NCBI GenBank assembly: GCA_964412235.1
Contig: CAYPNT010000050.1
Location: forward strand, 1 to 20,716
DNA from: JAYZQT01 sp964412235
GTDB taxonomy: Bacteria > Pseudomonadota > Alphaproteobacteria > MPNO01 > UBA830
Length of the DNA: 20,716 bases
Direction: 5' to 3'
In this document: one piece after another, positions 13,438 to 20,716 of the stretch
Position numbering within the stretch: the stretch's first letter is position 1
Layout: each line of letters opens with the position of its first letter
Position numbers and translations under genes: made by a program
Notes under the pieces: model-generated
What the model was told of the DNA's origin: nothing
The model's input: the letters and a program-made list of their open reading frames with translations, nothing else
The model's database searches: none

Positions 13438-14862
13438 TTAGGATGGACGCGCTGGACGCTTTAAGAAGTTCGGCATGTGATCCCCTAAACCTACCACCGC
13501 TTCTTCGGCGCCTGTGGGTGGAATTTTATCCCTCTTAGCTCGTGGTCGAACCTTTCCGTCGTCAGACTTGTGTTGCACGTTTGTTGCACTTTTTGTGGGG
13601 GTTGATTTTTTGTTCTTGGGTTTCTTTACGGTAGCAGAGGAGATGCCATTTCTTTCGGTACGGCTTTTATTTCGGTGTCGTGAATTTTTCGGTGCAACTT
13701 TTACAAACTCACCAAAGTTTTTTCGTATGAGGCCATCGATTTCCATCCGTGGTATTTCGTTGCCCAGGAGTTTTTCAACCGACTTCACCAAAATACCGTC
13801 TTCAATGGATGCGATTGTGTATGCTTGTCCTCGACGGCCTGCGCGACCCGTGCGTCCAATCCGGTGAATATAGTCTTCACTATTCATCGGCACATCAAAA
13901 TTAAACACTACGGGTAAATCATCAATATCGAGACCACGGGCAGCGACGTCGCTAGCTACAAGAAAATTTACTTTGTTTGCTTTAAATCTTTCTAGTGTCT
14001 CTAAACGGCTTGTTTGAGGCATGTCACCGTGCAGTGTTGCTGCATTGAAACCGTGCTTGCTCAGGGATTTCCCCAAAATGTCTACATCACGTTTTCGGTT
14101 GCAGAATATGAGTGCTGTTGTGATGTTTTTCGCATTTATGATGCGTCTGAGAGCTTCTCTTTTTTCACGTTTGTCGACTATTGCAAGTTCTTGTGTAACG
14201 GTTGTGGCGGCGGGTTTGGACGGGGGCGCAACCGCTATTTCTTTTGGATTGGATAGAAATGCTTCCGAAAGTTTTCTTATTTCAACGGGCAGCGTTGCAG
14301 AAAAGAAGAGCGTTTGCCGGGTTTTTGGAAGTAAAGAAACAATTTTTTCAACGTCGGGAATGAAGCCCATGTCTAACATCCGATCAGCTTCGTCTATGAC
14401 CAAAATCTTTATGTCGTTTAGCAAAATCCGGCCGCGATCAAAATGATCGAGGAGGCGCCCTGGTGTAGCTATTAGTACGTCTACACCGCGGTCGAGTTTC
14501 TTAAATTGCTCTTCTATCGATACACCACCAATCAATAATGCCATCGTCAATTTGTTATATTTTCCGTATATTTCAAAATTTTCTGCAATCTGTGTTGCAA
14601 GTTCTCGCGTTGGTGTAAGAATTAAGGAACGTGGCATACGCGCTCTGGCGCGTCCGTTCGACAATATTTCGATCATGGGTAAGGTAAAAGATGCTGTCTT
14701 ACCCGTACCTGTTTGCGCGCAACCGAGAAGATCACGTGCCATCAGAACGTAGGGAATAGCTTTTTCTTGGATGGGCGTCGGGCTAACATACCCCGCATCG
14801 TTAATAGCGTTTAATACTTCGGGACTTAACCCAAGATCAGAAAAACTCATAACTATAGACAA
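13438..14862 (-). CDS. rhlE: DEAD-box ATP-dependent RNA helicase, RhlE family
   Basis: This 474-aa RNA helicase has all core motifs: Q motif (FSDLGLSPEVL..PTPIQEKAIP), motif I AQTGTGKT, Ia PTRELA, II DEAD in VIDEADRMLDMGF, III SAT, V RGLDID and VI HRIGRTGRAGRRG. Residues beyond ~375 form a basic, low-complexity tail rich in Lys, Arg, Ser and Thr, ending in GLGDHMPNFLKRP, a tail element I associate with alphaproteobacterial RhlE. Its role is RNA remodelling in ribosome assembly or RNA decay. The Shine-Dalgarno is poor. A perfect TATAAT on the minus strand (14927-14932) is the probable -10. Confidence 0.93.
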   Translation of the reverse strand: MSIVMSFSDLGLSPEVLNAINDAGYVSPTPIQEKAIPYVLMARDLLGCAQTGTGKTASFTLPMIEILSNGRARARMPRSLILTPTRELATQIAENFEIYGKYNKLTMALLIGGVSIEEQFKKLDRGVDVLIATPGRLLDHFDRGRILLNDIKILVIDEADRMLDMGFIPDVEKIVSLLPKTRQTLFFSATLPVEIRKLSEAFLSNPKEIAVAPPSKPAATTVTQELAIVDKREKREALRRIINAKNITTALIFCNRKRDVDILGKSLSKHGFNAATLHGDMPQTSRLETLERFKANKVNFLVASDVAARGLDIDDLPVVFNFDVPMNSEDYIHRIGRTGRAGRRGQAYTIASIEDGILVKSVEKLLGNEIPRMEIDGLIRKNFGEFVKVAPKNSRHRNKSRTERNGISSATVKKPKNKKSTPTKSATNVQHKSDDGKVRPRAKRDKIPPTGAEEAVVGLGDHMPNFLKRPARPS

Positions 14863-14926
14863 ATAACGTACAAATCGGGCCTGCTCATCTTCCTCAGAGG
14901 GTCACTCTAAATTATTATTTGTGATC

Positions 14927-14932
14927 ATTATA
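14927..14932 (-). promoter_or_regulatory. Probable -10 box of rhlE
   Basis: The minus strand reads GCTATAATGA here, a consensus TATAAT, giving a leader of about 57 nt before rhlE. The region 17 nt upstream (TTTAAT) is a poor -35. The 167-nt space between rhlE and parE shows no other clear element and no parE terminator. Confidence 0.4.
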
Positions 14933-15029
14933 GCATAGGTTGTTAGTTGATTAAATAAATAGACAGGTGACTGGTATATAACGAATTCAGTGACGGGCAA
15001 CTTGCGGGTAACGGCTATAATTCTGTTCC

Positions 15030-17060
15030 CTAATAATCGATATATTCTACGTTTCCGGCATTTTGTTGTATAAATTTTAATCTTAGTTCGGGCCGTTTTC
15101 CCATTAGTTCGTCAACTAAATTCCCTGTTGGGCCTGAGGCTAGGACGCGTTTCCCGTTAACTTTCTCGCCTGTCGATATTGTTTCGCCTGGTGGTAGGAC
15201 AATCTTCAAAAGTTTGCGAGATTTTGGGTTCATTGTTGTTTCTCGGAGCTGAGTGGGTGGCATTTCGCCCAGTCCTTTGAAACGGCTAATTTCGATTTTT
15301 CCGCGCCCCGTAAATACCGTCTCTAATATTTCCTTTTTGTGATCATCGTCACGGGCGTAAGCTATGGTTCCGCCCTGTGAGATACGATAGAGCGGTGGCA
15401 TGGCGAGGTAGATGTTTCCGCTTTCGATTAGTTGTGGCATTTCGCAGAAAAAGAATGTCATTAAAAGTGATGCGATGTGTGCGCCATCAACGTCCGCATC
15501 AGTCATGATCACAATACGCTCATATCGTAATTTAGAAAAATCGAAATTATCCCCGAAACCGCAGCCGAGCGCTTGAACAAGGTCTCGGATTTCGTGATTA
15601 GCTCGCATTTTGTCCTGCGTGGCGCTCGCTACGTTTAAGATTTTTCCTCTTAGGGGAAGGATAGCCTGTGTTTTTCGGTCTCGCGCTTGTTTTGCTGAAC
15701 CGCCGGCAGAATCACCTTCCACAATGAATATCTCAGTGCCCTTGGCCGAACCAACAGCACAATCGGCGAGTTTTCCGGGTAAGCGCGCTTTCCTTGTGGG
15801 CGATTTGCGTTCAAATTCTTTTTCTTTTCGGCGTTGCAAACGCAATTCAGCGCGTTCTAGAACGTGATCAAGAAGGACATGTGCCGCTTCGGGGTTTCCT
15901 GTCAGGAAATGCTCAAAATGGTCTTTTACCGAAGTTTCAACCAATTTAATAACGTTAGGGGATGATAGCTTTTCTTTTGTCTGTCCCTGGAACTCAGGTT
16001 CAGGAATGAATACAGACAGGATGCCTGTGGCACTGCCGATTACATCATCGGCAGTGATTATGTTAGCACGTTTTTTTCCCGACATTTCGCCGAAAGCTTT
16101 AAACCCTCGTGCGAGCGAAGAGCGAAGACCACTTTCGTGTGTGCCTCCATTTGGTGTGGCGATGGTATTACAGTACGACGATAGGAATGCGGAACCTTCT
16201 GCGGTCCAAGCTATAGACCATTCCGCTCTTCCTCCACCGCCATTCAGTGTTGCCTCACCACTGAAGGGAAGGCCGGCTATTGCCTCACGCCCCTGAAGGG
16301 CGGTCTCCAAATAATCTGAGAGGCCACCAGGAAAACAGAGTGTTTCTTTCTCGGGGATGTTCTTTTTAGGTTCCTTATCTGACGGAACGTATGACCACCT
16401 TATTTCTATACCTTTGAACAGGTAAGCTTTAGCTTTTGCCATGTTATAAAGCGTTTCCGCCCGGAATTTTAGTTTCGCGCCGAAAATTTCTGCATCAGGC
16501 TTGAACCAAATTTTTGTTCCACGTTGATTTTTGGCTGGCCCTGCGTTTTTCAATTTTCCCTGTGGCTGCCCTTTTTTATACGTTTGGGTCCACAGTGTTT
16601 TCTCGCGGGCAATTTGCACGTGCATTTCAGACGATAATGCGTTGACAACCGAAAGACCGACACCGTGAAGGCCGCCTGATGTTTTGTAGATTTCTCCTCC
16701 AAATTTTCCTCCGGAATGCAGGGTTGTCATTACAACTTCCAGGGCGGATTTGGTTTTGAATTTGGGATGTGGGTCAACCGGGATACCGCGGCCGTTATCG
16801 CGAACCATAACCATTCCGTCTGACCCTAAATTTAGTTCAATCCAATTGGCGTGGCCTGCAACGACTTCGTCCATCGAATTGTCTAATATTTCTGCAACAA
16901 GGTGATGAAGCGCTCCTTCGTCGGTGCCGCCGATAAACATACCCGGACGCTTGCGGACCGGTTCCAGTCCTTCCAGGACCTCAATGTCTTTGGCTGAATA
17001 CTTTTTGATTTTTGAATTTGGATTACTAAACAGGTCTGGCATAGTGCTCTTTGTACTCAT
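15030..17060 (-). CDS. parE: DNA topoisomerase IV subunit B (ParE)
   Basis: This is the ATPase subunit of topoisomerase IV, which decatenates daughter chromosomes with ParC. The product is 676 aa. The GHKL ATPase shows EILDNSMDE (catalytic Glu), DNGRGIPVD and the lid GGLHGVGLSVVNALS. The Toprim part has EGDSAGGSAKQARDR, ILPLRGKILNV and the metal-binding DADVDGAHI. RKRPGMFIGGTDEGALHHL and the absence of the long GyrB insert point to the ParE branch of alphaproteobacteria. The C-terminus is RLKFIQ..A..V.YIDY. ATG 17060 (MSTKSTMPDLF) lacks a clear Shine-Dalgarno. ATG 17042 is a possible alternative start. The gene lies alone between the glnA terminator and rhlE. Confidence 0.95.
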   Translation of the reverse strand: MSTKSTMPDLFSNPNSKIKKYSAKDIEVLEGLEPVRKRPGMFIGGTDEGALHHLVAEILDNSMDEVVAGHANWIELNLGSDGMVMVRDNGRGIPVDPHPKFKTKSALEVVMTTLHSGGKFGGEIYKTSGGLHGVGLSVVNALSSEMHVQIAREKTLWTQTYKKGQPQGKLKNAGPAKNQRGTKIWFKPDAEIFGAKLKFRAETLYNMAKAKAYLFKGIEIRWSYVPSDKEPKKNIPEKETLCFPGGLSDYLETALQGREAIAGLPFSGEATLNGGGGRAEWSIAWTAEGSAFLSSYCNTIATPNGGTHESGLRSSLARGFKAFGEMSGKKRANIITADDVIGSATGILSVFIPEPEFQGQTKEKLSSPNVIKLVETSVKDHFEHFLTGNPEAAHVLLDHVLERAELRLQRRKEKEFERKSPTRKARLPGKLADCAVGSAKGTEIFIVEGDSAGGSAKQARDRKTQAILPLRGKILNVASATQDKMRANHEIRDLVQALGCGFGDNFDFSKLRYERIVIMTDADVDGAHIASLLMTFFFCEMPQLIESGNIYLAMPPLYRISQGGTIAYARDDDHKKEILETVFTGRGKIEISRFKGLGEMPPTQLRETTMNPKSRKLLKIVLPPGETISTGEKVNGKRVLASGPTGNLVDELMGKRPELRLKFIQQNAGNVEYIDY

Positions 17061-17122
17061 TGAGTTATTATCTATAAATCAGTCTTTAGGATATCCAATG
17101 ACTGTATATAGTAACTCTGTCG

Positions 17123-17128
17123 ATTATA
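17123..17128 (-). promoter_or_regulatory. Probable -10 box of parE
   Basis: The minus strand carries TATAAT, 62 nt before the parE ATG. The proper -35 position (TTCCAG) is weak. The box sits in a 12-nt string (GTCGATTATAGA on the plus strand, 17119-17130) that recurs exactly upstream of glnB at 19094-19105. Confidence 0.4.
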
Positions 17129-17181
17129 GATGCTAGATATTGGTTCTGGAATCGCCGATTGTCCGAATTCCGAATCACCAC

Positions 17182-17211
17182 CAAAAGAAAAGGGCCACCA
17201 ATGGTGGCCCT
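17182..17211 (-). terminator. Rho-independent terminator of the glnB-glnA operon
   Basis: A perfect 9-bp GC-rich stem (AGGGCCACC 17191-17199 with GGTGGCCCT 17203-17211) has a 3-nt loop. On the minus strand it is followed by TTTTCTTTT (17191-17183). It lies 22 nt after the glnA stop. On the plus strand no U-tract follows, so it acts only for the leftward transcript and insulates parE. Confidence 0.92.
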
Positions 17212-17232
17212 GTTACTCTAGATTTATATTTC

Positions 17233-18645
17233 TTAAACGCTGTAATACATCTGAAATTCGATCGGGTGGGGCGTGTGTTCAAAATTAAATATTTCTTCCC
17301 ACTTCAATTCAAGATAACCGTCTATTAGGTCATCGGGGAACACATCCCCTTGCGTAAGAAAACTCCTGTCAGCGTCTAACGCTTCTGCGGCTTCACGTAG
17401 GCTGTGGCACACCGTTGGCACGTCTTTTAATTCTTCCGGTGGTAGGTCATATAAATTTTTGTCTATTGGGTCCCCGGGATGAATTTTGTTTTGAATGCCG
17501 TCGATCCCCGCCATGAGCATCGCTGCGAAGGCGAAATAAGGATTTGAAGAGGGATCGGGGAAGCGAACTTCAACGCGCTTTCCGTTGGGCGACGTTGCGT
17601 AGGGGATGCGGCATGACGCTGAACGGTTACGCGCGGAGTAAGCGAGCAGTACCGGTGCCTCAAAACCGGGTATCAGACGTTTGTAGCTATTGGTGGAGGC
17701 ATTTGTGAACGCATTTAAGGCCTTGGCGTGTTTGATTATGCCACCAATATAATATAGCGCAGTCTCGGATAGGTCCGCGTAACTAGAGCCCGCAAAAGTG
17801 GGTTTCCCGTCTTTCCAAATTGATTGATGGACGTGCATCCCCGATCCGTTGTCATCAAGCACGGGCTTTGGCATGAATGTTGCGGTCTTCCCATACGAAT
17901 GGGCAACGTTATGCACACAATATTTATATATCTGGACCCAGTCCGCCATCGTGAGAAGTTCATTGAACTTAATTCCAAGCACATATTGGCTAGGCGCTAC
18001 TTCGTGGTGATGTATTTAAACGCTCACGCCCATTAACGCCATGACCGTCAACATATCTCCTCGAAGGTCTGTCATTGAATCGACGGGGGGGGTAGGAAAA
18101 TATCCACCCTTAGGCCCCGGTCTGTGGCCTATGTTTCCGCCTTCTAATTCCTCACCGGAATTATAGGGGCCTTCCTCTTCGTTTAGTGAGTAGAACGTTT
18201 GATTTTGAGATACTTCAAAACGTACATCATCAAAAACAAAAAATTCTAACTCCGGCCCGAATACGGCCCGATCACCAATGCCGGTGTGTTCTAAATAGTT
18301 TTGAGCCCGCTTGGCGGTCGAGCGTGGGTCACGAGTATATGGTTGACCGGTGCTGGGTTCGATCACGTCACAAAATATTATTAATTGTTCTTGGGCGGCG
18401 AAAGGATCCATCACTGCAGATGAACAGTCTGGCAGTAAGGTCATGTCGGATTCGTTTATGTCCTTCCAACCAGCAATTGAGGAACCGTCAAACATAATAC
18501 CATCGGTCAACATATCTTCGTCGACGGTACCCACTGCTTGGGCGGTGTGTTGCCACTTTCCACGCGGGTCGGTGAACCTAAAGTCGACATATTTCACCTT
18601 GTTGTCTTCTATCATCTTGAAGACGTTTTTCATATCGTCCGCCAT
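17233..18645 (-). pseudogene. glnA: Glutamine synthetase type I (glnA), interrupted by an in-frame TAA
   Basis: Read through, the frame is 470 codons, the normal length of GSI, which joins ammonia to glutamate. Codon 210 is TAA (18016-18018), followed in the same frame by IHHHEVAPSQ. GSI proteins carry Glu here (GVxVExHHHEVA), so a GAA-to-TAA change is likely. Twelve codons on, QYVLGIKF replaces QHELGIKF: Y221 for His and V222 for a metal-binding glutamate. Elsewhere key elements are intact: E132 and E134 (GPELEFF), GSGMHVHQS, VEVRFPD, and the NLYDLPPEE adenylylation tyrosine. AAGGA precedes ATG 18645. It lies 80 nt after glnB and ends before a terminator. As written it would yield an inactive 209-aa fragment. 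A sequence error is the main alternative. A frameshift is excluded because both halves share one frame. Confidence 0.9.
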
Positions 18646-18725
18646 CTAACTGTTCCTTTCTGTGACGTGCTATTTTGTTCTTTAGTCTATCAATTTTATA
18701 GTGCTATCGAACCTAGCATTGGTCG

Positions 18726-19064
18726 TTATATTGCTTCTCCGCCCTTTTCACCGGTTCTAATTCGTAGTGCTTCGTCAATTGAGGAAACAAAGATTTTTCC
18801 ATCTCCAATCCGCCCAGTGTGGGCGGCTTGTTGTATCGCTTCTACAGCGTTTTCCAATAAGTTATCTTCTATCACGACCTCAATCTTAACTTTTGGAAGG
18901 AAATCAACCACATATTCTGCGCCTCTATATAACTCTGTGTGACCCTTTTGCCGACCAAAGCCCTTTGCTTCCGTTACAGTGAGGCCCTTGACCCCTACAT
19001 CGTGAAGGGCTTCCTTAACCTCGTCTAATTTAAATGGCTTAATAATTGCTTCGATCTTTTTCAT
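18726..19064 (-). CDS. glnB: Nitrogen regulatory protein PII (GlnB)
   Basis: PII is a trimeric cytoplasmic sensor of 2-oxoglutarate, ATP and glutamine that controls NtrB/NtrC, the GS adenylyltransferase and other targets. The product is 112 aa, the family length. The T-loop carries the uridylylation site Y51 in GAEYVVDFLPK. The B-loop region shows HTGRIGDGKIFV, and the C-loop holds IRTGE near the end. The start MKKIEAIIKPFKLDEVKEAL is typical of alphaproteobacterial GlnB. It precedes glnA by 80 nt on the same strand, the classic glnBA arrangement, and has a sigma-54 promoter candidate at 19130-19146. Confidence 0.97.
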   Translation of the reverse strand: MKKIEAIIKPFKLDEVKEALHDVGVKGLTVTEAKGFGRQKGHTELYRGAEYVVDFLPKVKIEVVIEDNLLENAVEAIQQAAHTGRIGDGKIFVSSIDEALRIRTGEKGGEAI

Positions 19065-19093
19065 AGGTTCTGCGCATCCCTGCTAAAGTGACG

Positions 19094-19105
19094 GTCGATT
19101 ATAGA
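19094..19105 (-). promoter_or_regulatory. Possible sigma-70 -10 region of glnB
   Basis: TATAAT on the minus strand (19098-19103) is flanked by a short CGGTC/GACCG inverted repeat (19092-19108). No good -35 is seen 17 nt upstream. It would add a second promoter downstream of the sigma-54 one, as reported for glnBA in other alphaproteobacteria. The 12-nt string matches the parE upstream region exactly. Confidence 0.35.
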
Positions 19106-19122
19106 CCGGTCTGATATTACCC

Positions 19123-19136
19123 TTATGCATGCATAA
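19123..19136. repeat. 14-bp perfect palindrome over the sigma-54 -12 element
   Basis: TTATGCATGCATAA is its own reverse complement and overlaps the -12 half of the sigma-54 promoter candidate. A second TTATGCAT occurs at 19263-19270, 140 bp upstream. A protein bound to the palindrome would compete with RNA polymerase. Confidence 0.5.
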
Positions 19137-19146
19137 TTCGTGCCAA
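19130..19146 (-). promoter_or_regulatory. Sigma-54 (RpoN) promoter of glnB-glnA
   Basis: The minus strand reads TTGGCACGAATTATGCA. Against the consensus YTGGCACGRNNNTTGCW, 16 of 17 positions fit, with the invariant GG and GC at correct spacing and a single mismatch (A for the first T of TTGC). The predicted start of transcription is near 19119, about 55 nt before glnB. NtrC enhancers would be expected around 19220-19300. I saw no consensus NtrC site there. Confidence 0.75.
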
Positions 19147-19155
19147 CTTGAAAAA

Positions 19156-19195
19156 ACTTTGTAAAGTCATTGAAAATCAACAAAGTCAAGACTTT
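19156..19195. repeat. Paired AAAGTC inverted repeats upstream of glnB
   Basis: ACTTT-GT-AAAGT (19156-19167) and AAAGTC-AA-GACTTT (19182-19195) are two dyads. The unit AAAGTCA repeats directly at 19163 and 19182, 19 bp or nearly two helical turns apart. The position, 10-50 bp upstream of the sigma-54 -24 element, suggests a regulator-binding region. The protein is unknown. Confidence 0.35.
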
Positions 19196-19477
19196 CCGGA
19201 ATTCATGTGGCCATATTATTGTATCCAGATTTCGCATAAATTATAGTCAGAATGCTATATAATTATGCATTATTTCGGTTCCAAGCTTTTTTAATGTAAC
19301 TAAGTAGTGAGCCCATAAACCTGCCGGTCGTGCAAGGTAGTACAAAATAGGCTGTCGATCACAGGACTTCATAAAATATACCGTTTATGGGTAGTTTCTT
19401 TGTATGATAATTCGTAATACTGACCAAAATCCGCGCGGTAAAAAATTCTTTAGGGTTATTAAATTGAGGACCACATC

Positions 19478-20635
19478 GTGACAACTGGTAATAGTGTTCT
19501 TTCGAGTTTTGGTACGACAATATTCGAGGTGATGTCTCGGTTGGCCCAGGAATACGATGCCGTCAATTTAGGGCAGGGGTTTCCCGACGGGAACGGACCC
19601 GATGACGTCGTGGAGGCCGGCGTGGACTACTTGCGAAACGGGGTGAACCAATACCCTTCCATGTTCGGTATACCTGATCTTCGGACGGCCGTGGCTGAAC
19701 ACGCAAAACGATTTTACGATCTTAATCTGGATTGGCAGACCGAGACGATGGTGACGTCGGGTGGAACGGAAGCGCTTGGGGCAGCGTTACTGGGCCTGAT
19801 CGAACCGGGGGACGAAGTAATTTTGATTGAACCCCTTTATGATTCTTATTTGCCTATCGTGCAACGCGGCGGCGGAATAGCGAAGTTGATACGATTGGAA
19901 GCGCCGGATTGGGAATTACCTCGGGATGCTTTAGCAGCCGCATTTTCAGAAAAAACAAAACTGATACTTATCAACACACCCATGAACCCGTGCGCCAAAG
20001 TGTTCAATCTTGATGAACTAACCTTTATTTCTTCACTGTGTGTCAAACACGACTGTTTTGCGGTTTGTGATGAAGTGTATGAGCATCTTGCCTTTGACGG
20101 AGAGCCTCACATCCCGATGATCACGCTGCCTAGCATGCGCGAACGTACGGTTAGGATCCAATCGGCGGGAAAGATTTTTTCTCTCACGGGATGGAAAATT
20201 GGCATGATTACAGCTGCTCCTGCGGTGCTCAATCCAATTGCCAAAGCACACCAATATTTGACTTTTACTACGCCTCCTAACCTGCAGGCCGCCGTGGCCT
20301 ATGGTTTACGGAAAGACGACAGTTATTTTGAAAGTTTGAATTCAGACATGCAGGCACGCAGGGATCATCTTGCTGCGGGTCTTCGTGACGTCGGCTTCGA
20401 AGTCATCCAATGCCAAGGCACGTATTTTCTGACGACGGATTTCCGGCCTCTAGGCTACAACGGCGTTGATACAGAGTTCTGTAAGTACCTTACAACCGAC
20501 GCAGGCGTCGCGGCTGTGCCGGTAAGTGCCTTTTATACCTCGGGCGAGGAAGGTTATTTCGCCCGGTTTTCATTTTGCAAAAAGGCGGAGACCATTGATG
20601 AAGCGATTCGACGGCTAAAGACCCACTTTGGGTGA
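19478..20635 (+). CDS. Class I/II aminotransferase, methionine/kynurenine type
   Basis: This 385-aa fold-type I PLP aminotransferase has the Schiff-base lysine K232 in SAGKIFSLTGWKIG, N170 in NTPMNP, and D198 and Y201 in CDEVYEHL. VNLGQGFPD..GP near residues 29-41 and VTSGGTEAL at 92-100 match the YbdL/kynurenine aminotransferase branch, which transaminates methionine and aromatic amino acids with broad specificity. Substrate choice cannot be made by eye. It starts at GTG 19478, with TTGAGGA 7 nt upstream. It is transcribed away from glnB and alone. The nitrogen-control neighbours make an amino-nitrogen role sensible but do not prove it. Confidence 0.9.
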   Translation: MTTGNSVLSSFGTTIFEVMSRLAQEYDAVNLGQGFPDGNGPDDVVEAGVDYLRNGVNQYPSMFGIPDLRTAVAEHAKRFYDLNLDWQTETMVTSGGTEALGAALLGLIEPGDEVILIEPLYDSYLPIVQRGGGIAKLIRLEAPDWELPRDALAAAFSEKTKLILINTPMNPCAKVFNLDELTFISSLCVKHDCFAVCDEVYEHLAFDGEPHIPMITLPSMRERTVRIQSAGKIFSLTGWKIGMITAAPAVLNPIAKAHQYLTFTTPPNLQAAVAYGLRKDDSYFESLNSDMQARRDHLAAGLRDVGFEVIQCQGTYFLTTDFRPLGYNGVDTEFCKYLTTDAGVAAVPVSAFYTSGEEGYFARFSFCKKAETIDEAIRRLKTHFG

Positions 20636-20650
20636 GGCTGGTTGGTTTGC

Positions 20651-20677
20651 TTGACGGTCTCGTGCTTGGGGTATACT
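20651..20677 (+). promoter_or_regulatory. Putative promoter of the downstream tRNA gene
   Basis: TTGACG (20651-20656) and TATACT (20672-20677) are good hexamers with a short 15-nt spacing. Initiation near 20684 would fall about 11 nt before the tRNA 5' end. Confidence 0.45.
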
Positions 20678-20694
20678 AAAAACCCCGAATTTAT

Positions 20695-20716
20695 GGTGGC
20701 TGTCGCTCAGTTGGTT
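20695..20716 (+). tRNA. tRNA 5' part, probably tRNA-His (cut by window end)
   Basis: The last 22 bases begin GGTGGCTGTCGCTCAG, which aligns with the 5' half of bacterial tRNA-His: an encoded G-1, acceptor strand GTGGCTG (20696-20702), T8, then the D-arm GCTCAGTTGGTT. The anticodon lies beyond the window, so identity rests on similarity of the acceptor strand to the E. coli tRNA-His pattern. Confidence 0.6.

Larger units (their letters stand above)
19065..19477. other. 413-bp divergent intergenic region between glnB and the aminotransferase
   Basis: No credible ORF is present. The glnB-proximal part holds the sigma-70-like -10, the palindrome, the sigma-54 promoter and the AAAGTC dyads. The rest (about 19200-19460) is AT-rich. 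Near the aminotransferase, TATGAT (19403-19408) could be a -10 but has no good -35, so that gene's promoter is unassigned. Confidence 0.6.

Noticed and set aside
13323..14752. Plus-strand open frames opposite rhlE, and similar antisense frames elsewhere
   Set aside because: They encode no recognisable domains, lack ribosome binding sites and mirror strong genes on the other strand.
17979..18018. glnA as two separate genes, or a frameshifted gene
   Set aside because: The two open halves are in the same frame and the codons between them encode the expected HHHEVA segment, so only a single stop codon interrupts one gene.
18011..18018. Programmed stop-codon readthrough or recoding in glnA
   Set aside because: TAA followed by A is not a known readthrough context, and the adjacent loss of a metal ligand would leave the extended protein impaired anyway.
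20668..20687. GGGGT/ACCCC hairpin after the aminotransferase as a terminator
   Set aside because: A 5-bp stem with a 9-nt loop and no following U-tract, and it overlaps a good tRNA -10 box.

Overview
The window looks like a chromosomal segment of an alphaproteobacterium, probably a free-living and perhaps marine one. The support is an alpha-type ParE with the RKRPGM..GGTDEGALHHL signature, a glnB-glnA pair of alphaproteobacterial sequence type, a RhlE ending in a GLGDH..FL.RP tail, and an Rrf2-sufBCDS-sufT-sufA layout. No transposase, integrase, phage gene or CRISPR array is visible. Taxonomy is inferred from protein sequences read by eye, not from a search.

Region 1 (1-5909, plus strand) is a catabolic cluster. 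It holds the 3' end of an enamidase-like amidohydrolase, then a tight five-gene operon: two tandem, closely related BenA-type Rieske oxygenase alpha subunits, one BenB-type beta subunit, a zinc MDR dehydrogenase resembling L-threonine 3-dehydrogenase, and a BenC-type ferredoxin-FAD-NAD reductase. Gaps are 9 nt or less, or the genes overlap. This is a complete two-component dioxygenase system with an extra alpha subunit and with a zinc dehydrogenase where benzoate clusters carry the SDR BenD. The substrate cannot be read from the sequence.

Region 2 (5910-13148, plus strand) is a SUF iron-sulfur assembly operon: Rrf2 regulator, sufB, sufC, sufD, sufS, sufU, sufT, sufA, followed by a PaaY/gamma-carbonic-anhydrase-like protein that starts at TTG. 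SufU replaces SufE as the apparent SufS partner. The oxygenase and reductase of region 1 are themselves Fe-S enzymes, so the neighbourhood is metabolically coherent, although no shared regulation is shown.

Region 3 (13162-17060, minus strand) holds a stand-alone Lrp/AsnC ligand-binding (RAM) domain protein, the DEAD-box helicase rhlE, and parE (topoisomerase IV subunit B).

Region 4 (17182-19477) is the nitrogen-control locus on the minus strand: glnB (PII), then glnA, then a good intrinsic terminator. A near-consensus sigma-54 promoter lies upstream of glnB. glnA is interrupted by an in-frame TAA at codon 210. A nearby substitution also removes a metal-binding glutamate, while the rest of the reading frame looks intact. 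This is the sharpest anomaly in the window. It is either a fresh inactivation or a cluster of sequence errors.

Region 5 (19478-20716, plus strand) is a class I/II aminotransferase (methionine/kynurenine type), followed by the promoter and first ~22 bases of a tRNA, probably tRNA-His, cut by the window edge.
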